DNA of 64,000 bases from Monodelphis domestica. Lineage: Eukaryota; Chordata; Mammalia; Didelphimorphia; Didelphidae. Shown piece after piece: positions 23,101-36,600 of the stretch (its first letter is position 1; every line of letters starts with the position of its first letter). The position numbers and the translations under genes are program-made. The notes beneath the pieces are model-generated. The model was not told where the DNA came from. It searched no databases and saw nothing but the letters and a program-made list of their open reading frames with translations. The stretch spans positions 8,666,279-8,730,278 of the forward strand of contig NC_077235.1 in assembly GCF_027887165.1 (NCBI RefSeq). The letters are read 5' to 3'.

Positions 23101-26100
23101 ATGTGCGTATAGCTTTCTCTGCTATAAAATAGGGTTAATAAAACCCATCACACTGACTTCCCAAGGTTGTCTCAACACTAAACTGGATAATGTATGGAAA
23201 GTGCTTTAGAGGCTGTAAAATACTATTTATGTATCAACTATCATTTTGATTCAAAGTAACACACAGCCGTACTTAGGAATATGGGTCTAGGAGTAGGGCT
23301 TAATGATGTCTTCTCAAATTCTTCAGGAGAAAATCCAAATTCTGTGCCCATACAAAGACCAAACTAATACTGGCAGACTCTGAGCTAGGAAACGTACCGT
23401 TGGAGAGGAATGTTCCCTTCTTTGCACAAACATCATTGCTATTCTCCCAGAGTAAACACTTACTAATGGTTAGTTGAATTGAACTGGTGAGACATCCAGC
23501 CCCTAGCTTGTTTTTAGAGATAGAGAAGCACTAAATGAGTAATTAAAAGGGTTGTGCCAAAGGAATTACTTACTTAGTCAAGTCCTTGAATTTGCTCTAA
23601 AGTAGCACCAACTGTACAGACTAGACTGCTTTTGAGGAAGGGGCACTGGCAGTCTTCCAAGTGCACTGTCACCAAATGAACTGATGCTGATTGAGAAGAG
23701 CTTTTGAGAGGACACCCAAGGGAGAAGGCTCTGAAAGGGGACCCAGCACTAGAGGCAAAGAGTTGTGCCCACTGCCATATACTTCTCTCATGAAACTAAT
23801 CAAGATAACACAGGAGAAAAAGATGGCACTCTTAAGCCTCCATCTACACGGGTACCAGCTTTTTCTAGAATGGTATTGGCAATGAGATGTGCTGGGCTAT
23901 GTGTTTACCTGCCCAGGGCCCTTTTCAAACAAAGGCACTTATGAGGAAAGAAGCTAGGTCTGGGACCACAGTCTAGGATCTGAGGATGGTTTCTCTATGA
24001 ACCCTGCTGGACTCACTGTAGGGAGACTAGGATAGTCATTAAGTTAACCTCATCAGTGCCATATTCTAACCAAGTTCACTAATCAAATGCTATGAAAAAC
24101 TGATAGTACTTCATCTACGCTCATTACCTCCGAAAACTCCACACACTGTTACCTGTCATTGACTCTTTCTTTCTTTTTTTCTCTTTCTTTTCTCTTTCCT
24201 TTCTTTCTTCCTTCCTTCCTTTCTTTTTTTTAAAAAAGATTATAATATCAATAGTTAAGTTTTTGATAGGGTCAGGTTTTGGGTTTGCTACAGGAGACCT
24301 ACTACGGTGTTCCTGATTTCCTTCTCATGAAGCCTTCTTACTCCAATTTGATTTAGAATAAGAAAATTACACCTTGTACAGTTAATTATAGGCAGCCAAA
24401 GCACCAATACATTAAACTGGAATCACAAGCAATCATGGCTTAGGAGGAAAAAATACGTTAGCAACATAATCAAGTGCAGCACACGGACAGCTTAGAACAA
24501 GCCAACCAACTTTGGTTTTCTAGTCAACAGGAAATGTTCTCTAAGCACTGTGCAGATGGATTTGGCTGTTCAGAATGCTTGGAATTGGCACCAGGTAAAT
24601 CATGGAATAAGGCAAAGGTCTCACATTTCATCTCTTAAGGAGCTTATCTTTATCTTATCAGAATGTTTTTAAAAAGGTAACCAAGACTATTTAAGTGGGA
24701 AAATAGCCACAGTTGATCTACCAGAATAACTCATTTTACCTGTTCAACAAAATATCTGATAAGTGATGGTGTAGTGGGAGAAGAGAAGGACTACATAAAA
24801 ATGGAAACTGAGGTAACTGGCCCAATTTCCCACCAAGTTGCTATTACAATTGAAATTGTAGCCATGAAGTAAGCCTGCCATTCAAGTTATAACTTTCTTA
24901 GGTAGCACAAATAAATTCACATGGAATCTAGTGATTGACTTTCACAAACACAACATCCAGGTAGACACAGAGCCTATCTCTGGAAGTTCCTAGAAGAAAA
25001 GAATGTCCCATGATTCAAGTCTAGTCTTGTGTTTTGGCTTCTGGTTTCATAGAGCTGGTTACTTTAAAACTAGACATTGTTTTCCAAGAAAAACCAACCT
25101 CCCCCCCATACCTACTTACCTAGTTCCCCAGCTGCATTGCGGCCACCCACGGCATACAGATGGCCCTTGAGGGCGCTCAGGTGGAAGAAGGTGCGCTTTT
25201 CATTCAGTGATGCAACCTGCATCCATTTATTATAACGAGGATCAAATCTGAAGACAGTGTCAACTGCTGTTTTGCCTTTTGTGTCATAATTACTCTGGCC
25301 ACCGACAACATAGAGGAAGTTTCCAATGACTGCGATGCCATGCTGATATCGAGGGGCATCCATGGGAGCTAGGGATTTCCATTCGTGGGCCTTCTCATCA
25401 TACATTCTCAATTCCTTGCTGACCACCAGCTGCTGCCTCAGGACGCCTCCCAACGTCACCAGATGAGTACTGTCGGAGCGGATGGCGGTCCTCTCTGACT
25501 GCATCACAGGCTGCATGTAGGGCATCATTTGGTAGTTGCTGGCTTCCAGAAGCAAGTTCACACAAGTATTGTCCGTTCTCATAAAGTCCACAGTTTGCAC
25601 ATAATTAATGAGATCTTGTGGTGTCATCAGGGGAAAGCGAATATTCTTCATCAGCTTGGAAGCAAACTCCATCCGCAGCTCATCATAGCGGAGCCAGCGA
25701 CAGGCGGCCTTGAAGAGATCAAGCTCACTGCAGTGCTTAAGGCTGTTACTGGAAAGCACAAAGGCCAGCCGTTCAAAGGGGAGTTTCACAAACTCGCCGC
25801 TGTTCAGGATAGCAGGGAAGTTCTTCAGGATGAAGTTGTTCACGTATTTGTCCACTTCGGTGAGGTTGTAGGTGTTGGCAATGCGCCCCACTTCGACACA
25901 GTTATCCAAAGATACCTGTTCAGGGAAGACAAAAGGGACCATGATGCTCTGTGTGTGTGTGTGTGTGTGTGTGTGTATGGATGTGGGGAGGGCAATCCTT
26001 GGAACATGTTAGGATAGCAGAGTTAGATCAGAAACTTCATAAGAATATATCAATATATGTTCATCTCAGTAGAATGATGGATAGAGACCTCAAAACCACA

Positions 26101-26628
26101 TTTTTGTCTAACTCGGTGAAAGGATGAAAAAAGAAAGCAATCACTGTAATCAATTGAGTCAGAGAAATTCTGAAAGAAACTCAGCAGGCCTCAAGACGAC
26201 TAGCGCTACTATTTTCCCTTACTCAAAGATCAATAGCCTAAAATGTTTTTAATCCTGGACAAATTCACATTCTAAAACTATTTGGGAGAGTTAAATGTTT
26301 TTCTCCCAATTCCAAGCCAGGTTTGCTAACTTAAAAAGAATGAAAGCAAACAACATCTCACATCAAGGTGACTGGCAACTCTGGTGGGGCACCTCCACTT
26401 CTCTCCCTTGGCCTCTATAAATGTTTCTGTTTTCCTTGGGGGTCCATTAGGCAAGAGGCAATAAGAATCCCAGAAGTAATGCTACCTATGGACCCAGAAG
26501 GGTCATTACTCAGGAAGTGTCCCTTCAAAAGAATTCAGAGATGCTCCATCAACAATTTATGGAATCTTAGGGTGCCATAAAAATCGGAAGTATGGAAAGC
26601 CTATATGAATATAGACATTGACTGATAT

Positions 26629-26668
<40 letters not shown>

Positions 26669-29600
26669 TCACTTTTCAAAAAACATTTTAAAGGGGAAAA
26701 ACACCTGCCAAAATCAACTCAAGTGCAGATGCATTTCCCATGGCATCTTCACCTTACAGTTGGAAAAGACCTCCTATGGGTCATCTTATCTGACTCTTCC
26801 CTGGAAAAGAATCTCATCTCTGACATCCTAGCAGAAATGCAGGAAAATCCAGAGCCACGTGCAATCAAATGGGAAGAAGAGTAGAGGAAGGCAAGCCAAG
26901 CACAAGGAGTTTGCACTCAATGCCCACTGTGGCTGATGAAAGGTGCCAAGCACTCAGCTGACCTGCACCCCCCAGTGACAATCTTTTAAATTCATGAACA
27001 CACTGTCATATGTTTTGCCCCTTCCTGTGGTCTTTTCCTCTGGGCTAAACATTCCCTGTTGGAGGTCCTCTTATGGCACACACATAAGGCCCTCGACTAT
27101 CCTGGCTGTCCACCTCTACATTCTCTCCAACTTACTAATGTCCTTTCAAAAATGTGCCATCCAGAAGTGAACACAAGACCCCACACGTGATCTCCAGCAC
27201 AGAGCAGTGAGACTATCATCTTCCTAGCCCTGGCGCAACATTATTAAATGCAGAAAGTTTTAAAGAAGATATTTACTCCTCATTTTGTATATTTAGCTGA
27301 TGATGATTTTGCCAAATTGAGCACATCATTGTATCCTCTGCACCCCCCCTCACTGGAACACAGAAAGATATTATTTCTAATCGGTGCTTGCTTTTGGCCA
27401 CATGCCGCACAAATACAACAGCAAGCAATTGATGCACCTGCACAAACTTTTTAAGAGGTGGCCAAACTAGAGGCACTTCAGTACTATTTGAGGGTAAATA
27501 CAAGGATCTGGAAGTGAGGGTGAAGGATGCTTCAATCAATTTGGACATGCATGTGTGCGAGCTCTTTCCTTCCCCTCGGTTACTGCACATCTCTCTTGCA
27601 CCTTTCTTCCAAATTTCTTCTAGAAGTAAACAAGTACACATCAGAAGTTAGCCCTAGGCAGGCAAATGGCAGGATCCTAAAGTAGGAGTTTGACCTAAGC
27701 ATTGTACAGTCAACCGTCAGGAACTATAAAATAGCACATTTCTTCTCAGCTTCCCCGGCTCCTCAGCTAATTTAAAATCAAATATTTCAAAACCGAGTGC
27801 TGCTTTTTTCATTAGAATGCTAGACACCTCATCTCCTTTTTTTTAAATTATTGCTAAGTTATTGTATTGTGTGAACTGTTTACTAAGAGAGAAAAAAACT
27901 CAATTTTTGAAACTAAAACATATCTAGTTTACAAGTTCAGAATTCAATACAATAAAACACTGCTTCATACAAAACATTAAATGGCTTCAAAATGCAAATC
28001 CCTCAACCCATAGTCCTTCTCCTTTTGTAAAATTTAGGAAGACAATGATAAAAATACACACATATAAATTATAGTATACATAAAACTAGTAATCTAGTCA
28101 GCCTTCAAGACCAGAGAATTATTCACATTATACCATTTAATATTGTCTCTGGGTCAAGCTCAAAAATTCCTGAAATGGTCACTTGATAGAATATCTCTGG
28201 GGGTTTTCATAATCTCTTTATCTTATCTCTTCCTAAAGAATTTTTTTGTACAAGCTAATAATTCATACTGGCCATTCTCATGCAGAATTTATAGAAAATT
28301 CCAAATTTTCAGTAGAATTGCAGTATAGTCTCTCATCTCTAATTGCCTTGTGGACATATCAAGGTGAACTCATTTATTTTCTCCCCAAACCTTCCCCTCT
28401 CCTTCTATAACTGTGAATGGGAGCACCATCTTGCCAGCCACCCAAACTCTAAACTCTTATCCAAATGATTGTCAAGTCCTATTGTTTCTGCCTTCATAAT
28501 ATTTCTTGTATGGCCCCCTTTGTTCTTCTGACATTGTCACTCTCTGGTCCATGCCCTTCTGATTGGCTTCCCTGCCTCATTATAGTTCATTCTCTAATCA
28601 GCTGTCTAATTAATCTTCCAAAAGGGCATGTCTGGCCATGTTTTCTTCCTACTCAAAATCCAGTGGTTCTTAACTGCCTTGAGGACCAAACAGAAACTCC
28701 TCTGTATGGTCTTTAAAGCCCTTCCTAAAATTATGCCTTGCCCCTTCCTACCTTTTCAGGCTCCTCACGCTTTTCCACACTTCTCACACACGCCACCCAG
28801 AGCAAGTGCTAGGCAATTCAGTTGGCATTCCTCACCCAAGCCACTCCATCTCCTGCCCAAAGATGGATGTCTCCCATGCCTTGAATATCCTCCCTCTTCA
28901 TGACTGCCTCCTGGCTTCCTTTCAGTCTCAGTCAGAACCTCACCTTGTATAAGAAGCCTTTCCTGGTCCTTCTAATAATCTTAAGGCCTCCCCTCTGAGG
29001 CTATTCCAGCTTTATCCTGTGTCTATCTTGCTTGTACCTGGCGGTTCACATCTCATCTCCCCCATTAGACTGAGAGCTCCAGGAGAATTAGGACTGCTGC
29101 CAGGTTCTATAGATTTCTCCTATACCTTCCTTTTCATTTAGACTAGTAAAAGAAAACAGGGTGCAAGCTGTTGTTTAGAATTATCCGTGCCACTGTTTGT
29201 CTTCATTAGCACATGAGCAATCTCAATACAGTTGGCTTCATCTTGCTTCATCTGCAACAAATTCTACCTTCTAGCCAAATGCAGTGGGCTAGAAGGATGG
29301 CATCAGTTTTCTGTCAGCAGCCACAGTTGGAAGACCAACTCTGGGGGACGATGCCGAGAGGCTTCTTGGTCAGACTCACATTGCACTAGATTGCCTCGAG
29401 ACCCCTTACAACACTGGCACTCTGGGATGGGGCCTGGGATCTCACCTAGTAGAGAAAGTTGCAGAATGGTGACATCTTCCACTAATTCAGATCATCAGTT
29501 CCTCTGCAACTTAGAGAGGAGAGCCGCCCGCCTCAGCCACTCGAATGCCGATTAATTTACTCGTGGTCAAATAACTACCTAAGCCCAGGCCTTCCCTCAA

Positions 29601-32600
29601 AGGCTTCTTGATTTTCTCCTTTGTTGATTTCTACATCTCAGTTTAGTTCTGGGAAACCCAAGTTCTCACTCTTTTTTAGCTGGCATGAGAGAGGGAAGCT
29701 CTGCTTAGGTTGACCTCTTCTCTAAATGGAGGAGATGATAAGGAGGAGTTGGGCAGGGGAAGAGGGAGCAAATTCAAATGCTTCTCAGCTCCTCCTGTGC
29801 AAGACTCTCCCAAAGTATTCTCAGGACACAGCAGATACAAATACCAAATAAATACAATATAGATATAGATATAGATATAGATATAGATATAGATATAGAT
29901 ATAGATATAGATATATACCAAAGCTCCAGATATTTTACTTAGTTCCCCTTGATTAGTGGAGAAAATCAGGAGCACCTAAGCCATAACCCACTTCAAAACA
30001 AAGTAAATCAAAATGAAATAGCATTGACCACATATTTCTAGAACGAGAAAATCTGCTGAATCCCTTGACTTCACTGTAACTGGGTTTGATCTAGATCTGT
30101 CTAGAGTATATATATTCTCCATAGCAGGAGGAGAAAAAATGGAAGCTTTGTAGATACTTAGAATCTGCCAACAAAATGGGCCTCTTTCTCACTGACCTCA
30201 CGAATTGACCTTTCAAAAGTAGACACAGCCCAACAGAGAATTCAACTTTAGAGTTTCTGTGAACAGTCCTGGCTCACTAGTCCCTCATTTCTTCCTCTCC
30301 TCACTCTCCCCCACTTCCTCCATTTCTCCCCTCCCCTCCCCTCTCCTCTTCCTTAGTTATTTGCATACTAAATCTCTACTTGAAGAAATGAAATGCATCA
30401 GCAAATGTCATGCTGGGGATAAACTCTGTGAACAAGGCTAGCATACAAATATGCCTATTAAAAACTAAGTCATGAGTAATTGAGTCAGGTCCCTCTTTCC
30501 TCTGATACTGTGTGTCTTCATAATGTCACACAAATCTTAGATGCAAATATCATAGGAGATTGACAGGTGGCTAAGACAGCATGGCAGACAGTCTTGATTT
30601 TTTTATTGAAAAGCTAAAAGGAGACTGATGGCAATGACCACTTATATCAACTACATCCCCCCCCCAATGGGGAACAGAAGTACTATTTCTGAAAAAATAA
30701 AGTTACCATAAACAATTTTCAAAGAATGAATTTAATTCTGGGCAGCATCATGTTGAGCATTTTCCTTTCATCAGTGTCAGGCTACTGCCTTCCTTCCCAG
30801 TAATGATGTCCATGCACCAAGAAGGGCCCCATGGACAGGAGATACCCAAGAGCACTTAACTAGCCCCGCTGTGCACTGGAGCTCTAACTACTTTGCTCGC
30901 TTAGTCCTCAGAAAGATTGTTTAGGACTAGCACATGAATGCCCCATTTTTTTTTATTTGTTATGATTTTAGTTTTAGGAAGCTCCCAAATACATGGCTAT
31001 ATACTGGCCTTGCTAGATGGCAGACAGAAACATGGCAGAACCTTAGTTGGGGGCATAGCATCCTGTTACAGAGTTTCTCCACGCCAGAGCTCCCTCCCAT
31101 TTTTCTGCCCAGAACATGGGATCCCTACTCAACAAATATGCCTACACACAGTACAAAGGTACACACACATGCACACATATACAAACGCACAAACAGATGC
31201 ATGCTAATGGGGAAGGTTCCTAGATTTTCTCATAAGATTGAGAAATAATAAAATAATGGTGGTCAGTTTCAAAAGGTACATAAACTACCCCGCCAAAAGT
31301 TGTTAATCAAGGATTCTGGAGGTGATCTTTATCTAGAGGCTGACAGACTTTGATAGCTACATTAGGCAGAGAAATAAACAATCAGAATCCAAAATGAGAC
31401 TTGTACTTTATAATTTAGAAATAGGAATAAAAAATCAGATCCTAGCATCTTAACTCCTTCCCTCCAATTTCGACTTCCATTGTTTAAAAAAATTAAGAAG
31501 AGAAAGAAGTGTATGAAAATAATAGGATAAAGGAAACTACATAATGGTTAAAGATTCTAGAAAACAACTTCTACAGGGCCTGGGAAGGACCATGACAAAT
31601 CATCCAATTCACAAAGACAGCTGCCTATCCTTTTCTTAAAGCTCTCCAGAGAATGAATGGTAATGTGCAATTTCCCAGAATGCTCCCTTCCTCATGGAAA
31701 GGACTGAGCCTTTGGAGAGCCCATGTACAACAGTGAGTGTGCTGTGGGAGGACAATGAGCATTCATTCTTGCTACTTCTAGCAATAAAGAGATCCAAAGA
31801 TGCAAAGAAGGGACTACTAAAAATAAAAAGTCCATATTATTCATATTCTACAGTTAATTATTGGTAGTTATGCAAAGGAAACTATCACCCAGGTAACGTG
31901 AGGCAGGAAAGAAAAGTTCCTAAATCTAGGCCTCTCAAGTATATGGAGTTTCAACTACAAGGGTTGGTTTGGGTCCAGGGTGACTAAAGTAAAGCCAAGA
32001 TAGGAGGACTGAGGCAGGCTAACCAAGGGAAGGAAGAGGGGAGAGGGAGAGGGAGATGGGGGGGGCAATAAGAATGAGCCATGGCAGTGGTTAACCTGTT
32101 CTAGATACTGGGTCACATGGTATAACATGGTAGAAAATGTTAGAAGAGGTAACATTCAACTGCATATATGGTAGATTCACTGGATGTGTTGGCCAGTTTT
32201 GCTGGACTGCTTTTGTTGTCATTAGACGTGATGGCTCTCTGAATAAAGAGAGATATTGGGAAATGAAGGTCATATATGAAGGTGAAGTAAAAACCAAAGT
32301 GATCATGAAAAATAAATAAATTTAATGTCCTCAGAAAAAGGCAAGTTGAGATAACATAAAGATGGAGAGAGCCAGTTCCCTGACCAGGATAAACTTGAAA
32401 ATAGATATCTAACAATAGAAGGCAAACAAGGGGATGGAGGCAAAGAAATAATACCTAAGTTAATGGCTGTCTAAGAGAAATAATGAGATCATTTCCAAGT
32501 CTCTTCCCTGAGGTTCTTCTGTCTTCAGCCATGGTTGAACCTCAACTAGAAAACTGGCCAATTCTGGGTGTCCCACTTTAGAAAGGGCATTGGTAAGCAG

Positions 32601-33621
32601 CAATACATCCAGAGGAAGTGACCCGGCTAGTGAGGGGATTTGAACTATTCCACATAAAGATAGGTTGAAAGACTGCGGGGGGGGGGTATTTGGTCAACAG
32701 AAGAGATGGGGGACAGGGCAGGAGCTTAATTTTTAATTATTCCAATTCAGTGCCAGAGATCTATGAGAGTCTAACCTGTGCAGGTGCTTATGTAGTGGCT
32801 GAGGGTGCAAAGAGAAAAAAAGATTGTTTCTGGTCCCCAAGGGACTTCCAGTTACAGGACCACCACACAGTCTAGTTAACCTCAAAGGGCAGAACAAGTG
32901 CCAACAGGTAAAGGGGCAGATTTGGGCTCAATACCAGGAAAAACTTTCTAGCAGTTGAAGTTATCTGAAAATGAAACAGGCTGCCTAACAGGAGGGAGAG
33001 TAAATGATCATTGAAGACCTTTAAAGACTAGTACACCACATTATGGAACAGACTCAGATTCAACTGAAGAACCTTTTAGGTTATTCCCAAATGGGAGATT
33101 TTGGGATTGTTTCCATTATTTTGTCTGAAGGAATGATGTAAACTACCAGATTGTATTCCTTTGAAAGTATAAAAATATAATCCAAATGCAAATATAAATG
33201 TTTTGAAAGAATGAAGAAGAGCATTTGTTAGGTACTAACTTTGTGCCAAAAGCACAGTGCTTTGGGTTCTTTGATACTCAAACACTATCTTTGCGATAGC
33301 TCCCCACCGAAAACATGGAACAACAAGAAGCAGCTAGTAGAACAGTATGGGGCACGTATATTGTACTGCTACTGAGGGGGGCAGGGTCTGTTATCTCCCT
33401 GTACTTTAGTCTAGCCAAAACTTCACCCTACAGCCCACCGAAGCATGTCAGCGGGTCAAGACGTAGGTATTTTTGAAAGGAGCAGGAGGGAAATGCTAAC
33501 CCAAAGTGAAGCCTGGGTTCTTTCATACTTTCAGGTTCTTGGAGATCAGAAGCTTTAAAAAGAGCCTTAATCCTAAACATGATGACTTAAGGTTGGAGCT
33601 TCCTACAGGCTCTTTGAATTG

Positions 33622-33686
<65 letters not shown>

Positions 33687-36600
33687 ATCTTCCTTTGAAA
33701 TATATCACCAGCAACTTGAGGCCTGTAGGAGAAAGCAGGCAAAGGATCCAATTCAAAGGTGCATTTGATAGCTGAGAGAAAGAGAAATGAACAGATTTAA
33801 TGTCGAGACTGCCCTTTGAAAGAAGAGAGAAAATATTTGGAAGAAAGACAAAGGAAAAAATGGGCAAGAGAAAAAGAAGTACAAGGAGACAGTTCCACAA
33901 ATATGACTTTGGTCTCCTGGGGAAAGCTATCCACTGAAAGGGTCATAATACTACTACCTGCACAAAAAATGAAGGGAGGCCTATGGGGCTGGCTTTGTAT
34001 AGAAACAGAGGACTCCCCTCCCCTATACAAGGAGGGCATGGGACAAGTTGACTTCTAAACTCTTTTCTAGTTTTAAATCCCATGATCCCCTATCCTCAAG
34101 AGGTTTGCTGAGTACATGAGATCTTCACACAAAAGTATATGTGTAAAGAGAACATGAAAAGTGGGGAAATCTTCCCAGGGAGGGAGATACCCAGGAAGGA
34201 GACTAACACCCTCTGGAACACTGAAAGGCATCCACACATGCCCGTGCAAGAATGGAAAGCTTGGCTAGGGTGAAGAAAGAGCCTAATCTTAAAGTCAATG
34301 TTTAAACGGTTCAGAAGAGAAAGGCATTTTCAAATGGATGAAACAACATGGTTCTAATGCAAATTCCAGCTGAGTTGGGGCCAACACATTTGATTCACCC
34401 TCATGCAGTTTTATAGAAATTCAACTTAATTACTGAAATTAGAAAATTAATCAATAAGGACACAAATTAACAAACAGTGAACAAAGTAAATTCAACATCA
34501 CCCATAGCTTGCCTCCAAAGTACCATACCCCAACTATAACCCTGTAAAACCAATGTCAGGTGCTGGTCCAGTTCAAATAATGTGTATCTAAGAAATTTAA
34601 ATGGTCCAGTTAATAATATTTGGTTCTTCTTGGATTCAAGGTTACCACTTAATGACAGAAACAAAACCAGGAGCAAAACATGAGGGCGTGTTCAGTTCTT
34701 TGGAAAAAACAATCCTGTCACCATTTGAGAAATAAAAAAAATACTAATTCAGTAGCCATTGTGCCAGTAACTCATTACAATTTAAGAAATAAAAAGTAGT
34801 GATTCAATAGCAAATACCACAAGGGCAATACAAAGTCATGTGGGAAATAAGCCAAGCTTTTTCTCTACTGGAGCCAAATATATGGTACAGTGGAGCGTGA
34901 ATATCTTAGGAATCCCTTCAAGTCAAGAAAGACTAAAATCAAATTCCTGTGGTCATCATTTAAAAAATTTTAAGATCTGCACGGAGCAATGGAAGATGGG
35001 CCTATGTCTTTGTTTTTTCAAAAGTAATCTTGTAATAAATGTTGGACAAATTGACTCTTGGATGACTTGAGAAACTGTGAAAATCATGATAAACCAATGA
35101 TTGACAAGTTCTTGTGAAGAAACAGAAACTAAATGCAATTTTAAGGATTTGACATTGTAAAAGAGAATCTCTTTGAGAAAGCATCAGCAAACCACATTTT
35201 TCCAAGATTAGACTTAGTATGAACTACAAACACCTAAAAGAAAAGAAACTCTTCCACAGGATCGAGAAGTAGTGGAGATAAAGAAGATGGTTCATCTTCC
35301 CTTGAGTCAGATATAAGGAGATGCCCTGGAAATCCTTCTAGAGAAAACTCCTTTAATCTTTCCAAAACAAGATAGAAGGGAGCAGAGATAGTCACTGAAC
35401 CTGCTAAGGCTGCTCACTGTTTGGTGCCTGGGCATGTCCCTCCTGGCTGCACCCTACCCTCTCCCCCTCATCCTCAACTGGCATCTGTCTGAGCACTGGC
35501 CCCTGAATGGATGTTGTGTCCCCTTGCTACCATGTGTGAGAGTGGCAGGTGCTCCCATGTCTAGGGTACAGGAAGAAAAGCCACCAAGATTTCAGGAAAA
35601 CTATTTCAACTAGAGGCCTCAGAGCTCCCATGGCACTCCTCCAGTATTTCATTTACATGTCAGCCTTTTGTGTAAGCACAGACATGGGCAGGCACTAAGT
35701 GAACCCCAGGAGAGCAGTCTCAGTGCCCAGTGAAGAAGAGCCCAATTCATTCATTCGTGTATTCATTCATTCAGGGCTGCACATATCTGCAAGGCTCTTT
35801 ATGACCTCTAAGTCCCTCCAGGGAACTTCTAGGTTAATGACTCAGTTTTCCAAAGACTTCTTTGCTCTTCTTCTGAGTTTCTTTAAAGACTCTGCTAGCC
35901 TGAGGACCCTTGAAACAGAAAAGGTACAAGTCTGACTGCCTGTCAAGTGGCAGGGAATTTGGGGCTGTTGAGAAGCCCAATGGTGGAGATTCCCAAATTG
36001 GAAGAGAACATGGAAACAACAATAGCAAAAACAAGCCTAAGGTATCTTACCCCAGAGATCAGAAACACCTTGCAGAAGTCCAGGACAGGCAGGATCTGCA
36101 AAAAGCTTGCAGCTTCGAGTGTATCTTGAAGGTTGTCCATATTCAGAGAGAGTTTGGCCGTGTAAATGAAATCAATGATTTTCTTCAGCCCAACTTTATT
36201 CACCCCATGGAGCTTAATGCACATTAAATCTTGTTCTTTCATACCACCTGGAGAAAAAAAAGCATTGGGATAAAGGAAGGTGGTTATTTTAATGAAGGCA
36301 GAACTCACTTCCGCTACTAAGAATATGGAATAAAATCAAGGTACAGCCTATAGGAGAGAGAAACCAGGATCCCCGGGGCTTTAGTAATTAAAAGAGCACC
36401 AATAGAACAGCTTCCATATCACGGGGAGACAGAGTAAGTGTTTCCTCCGCTTACCCAGAGGGGCTTTTGTCAGAACTATCCTTCACATTCAGGTAACATG
36501 CCTTCACAACTGACTTCAAATTAAGACAGAACATTAAAGGACCACTCTACCTGTGAACATAGCCTTGAAGTAATCACTAGCAGATGCCATCATGGCCCTA

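Larger units (their letters stand above)
17043..25119 (-). other. KLHL13: KLHL13 intron 5
   Basis: 8,077 bp. Holds an AC/GT repeat next to exon 6, three MIR fragments, one complete tRNA-SINE with target duplication, L2 and CR1-like tails, a C-rich tandem patch and a CT-rich tract. The stretches 17.4-18.4, 19.4-21.3, 21.4-22.1 and 23.3-24.1 kb hold nothing I recognise. Confidence 0.85.
25916..36050 (-). other. KLHL13: KLHL13 intron 4
   Basis: 10,135 bp. Contains three long CA/TG repeats, an ATAGAT hexanucleotide repeat, a CR1-like fragment (27.0 kb), an L2 3' region (28.4-29.1 kb) and a CR1-like tail (32.9 kb). The stretches 29.2-29.8, 29.95-32.8 and 33.7-36.0 kb hold only unrecognised AT-rich sequence and small ORFs without domains. 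Confidence 0.85.

Noticed and set aside
25529..26017. 162-codon plus-strand ORF
   Set aside because: It is the antisense shadow of KLHL13 exon 5, extended through the TG repeat; exon 5 has clear homology and splice sites on the minus strand.
17097..33685. Regularly spaced repeats resembling a CRISPR array
   Set aside because: All are continuous microsatellites without spacers, and the genome is a vertebrate.
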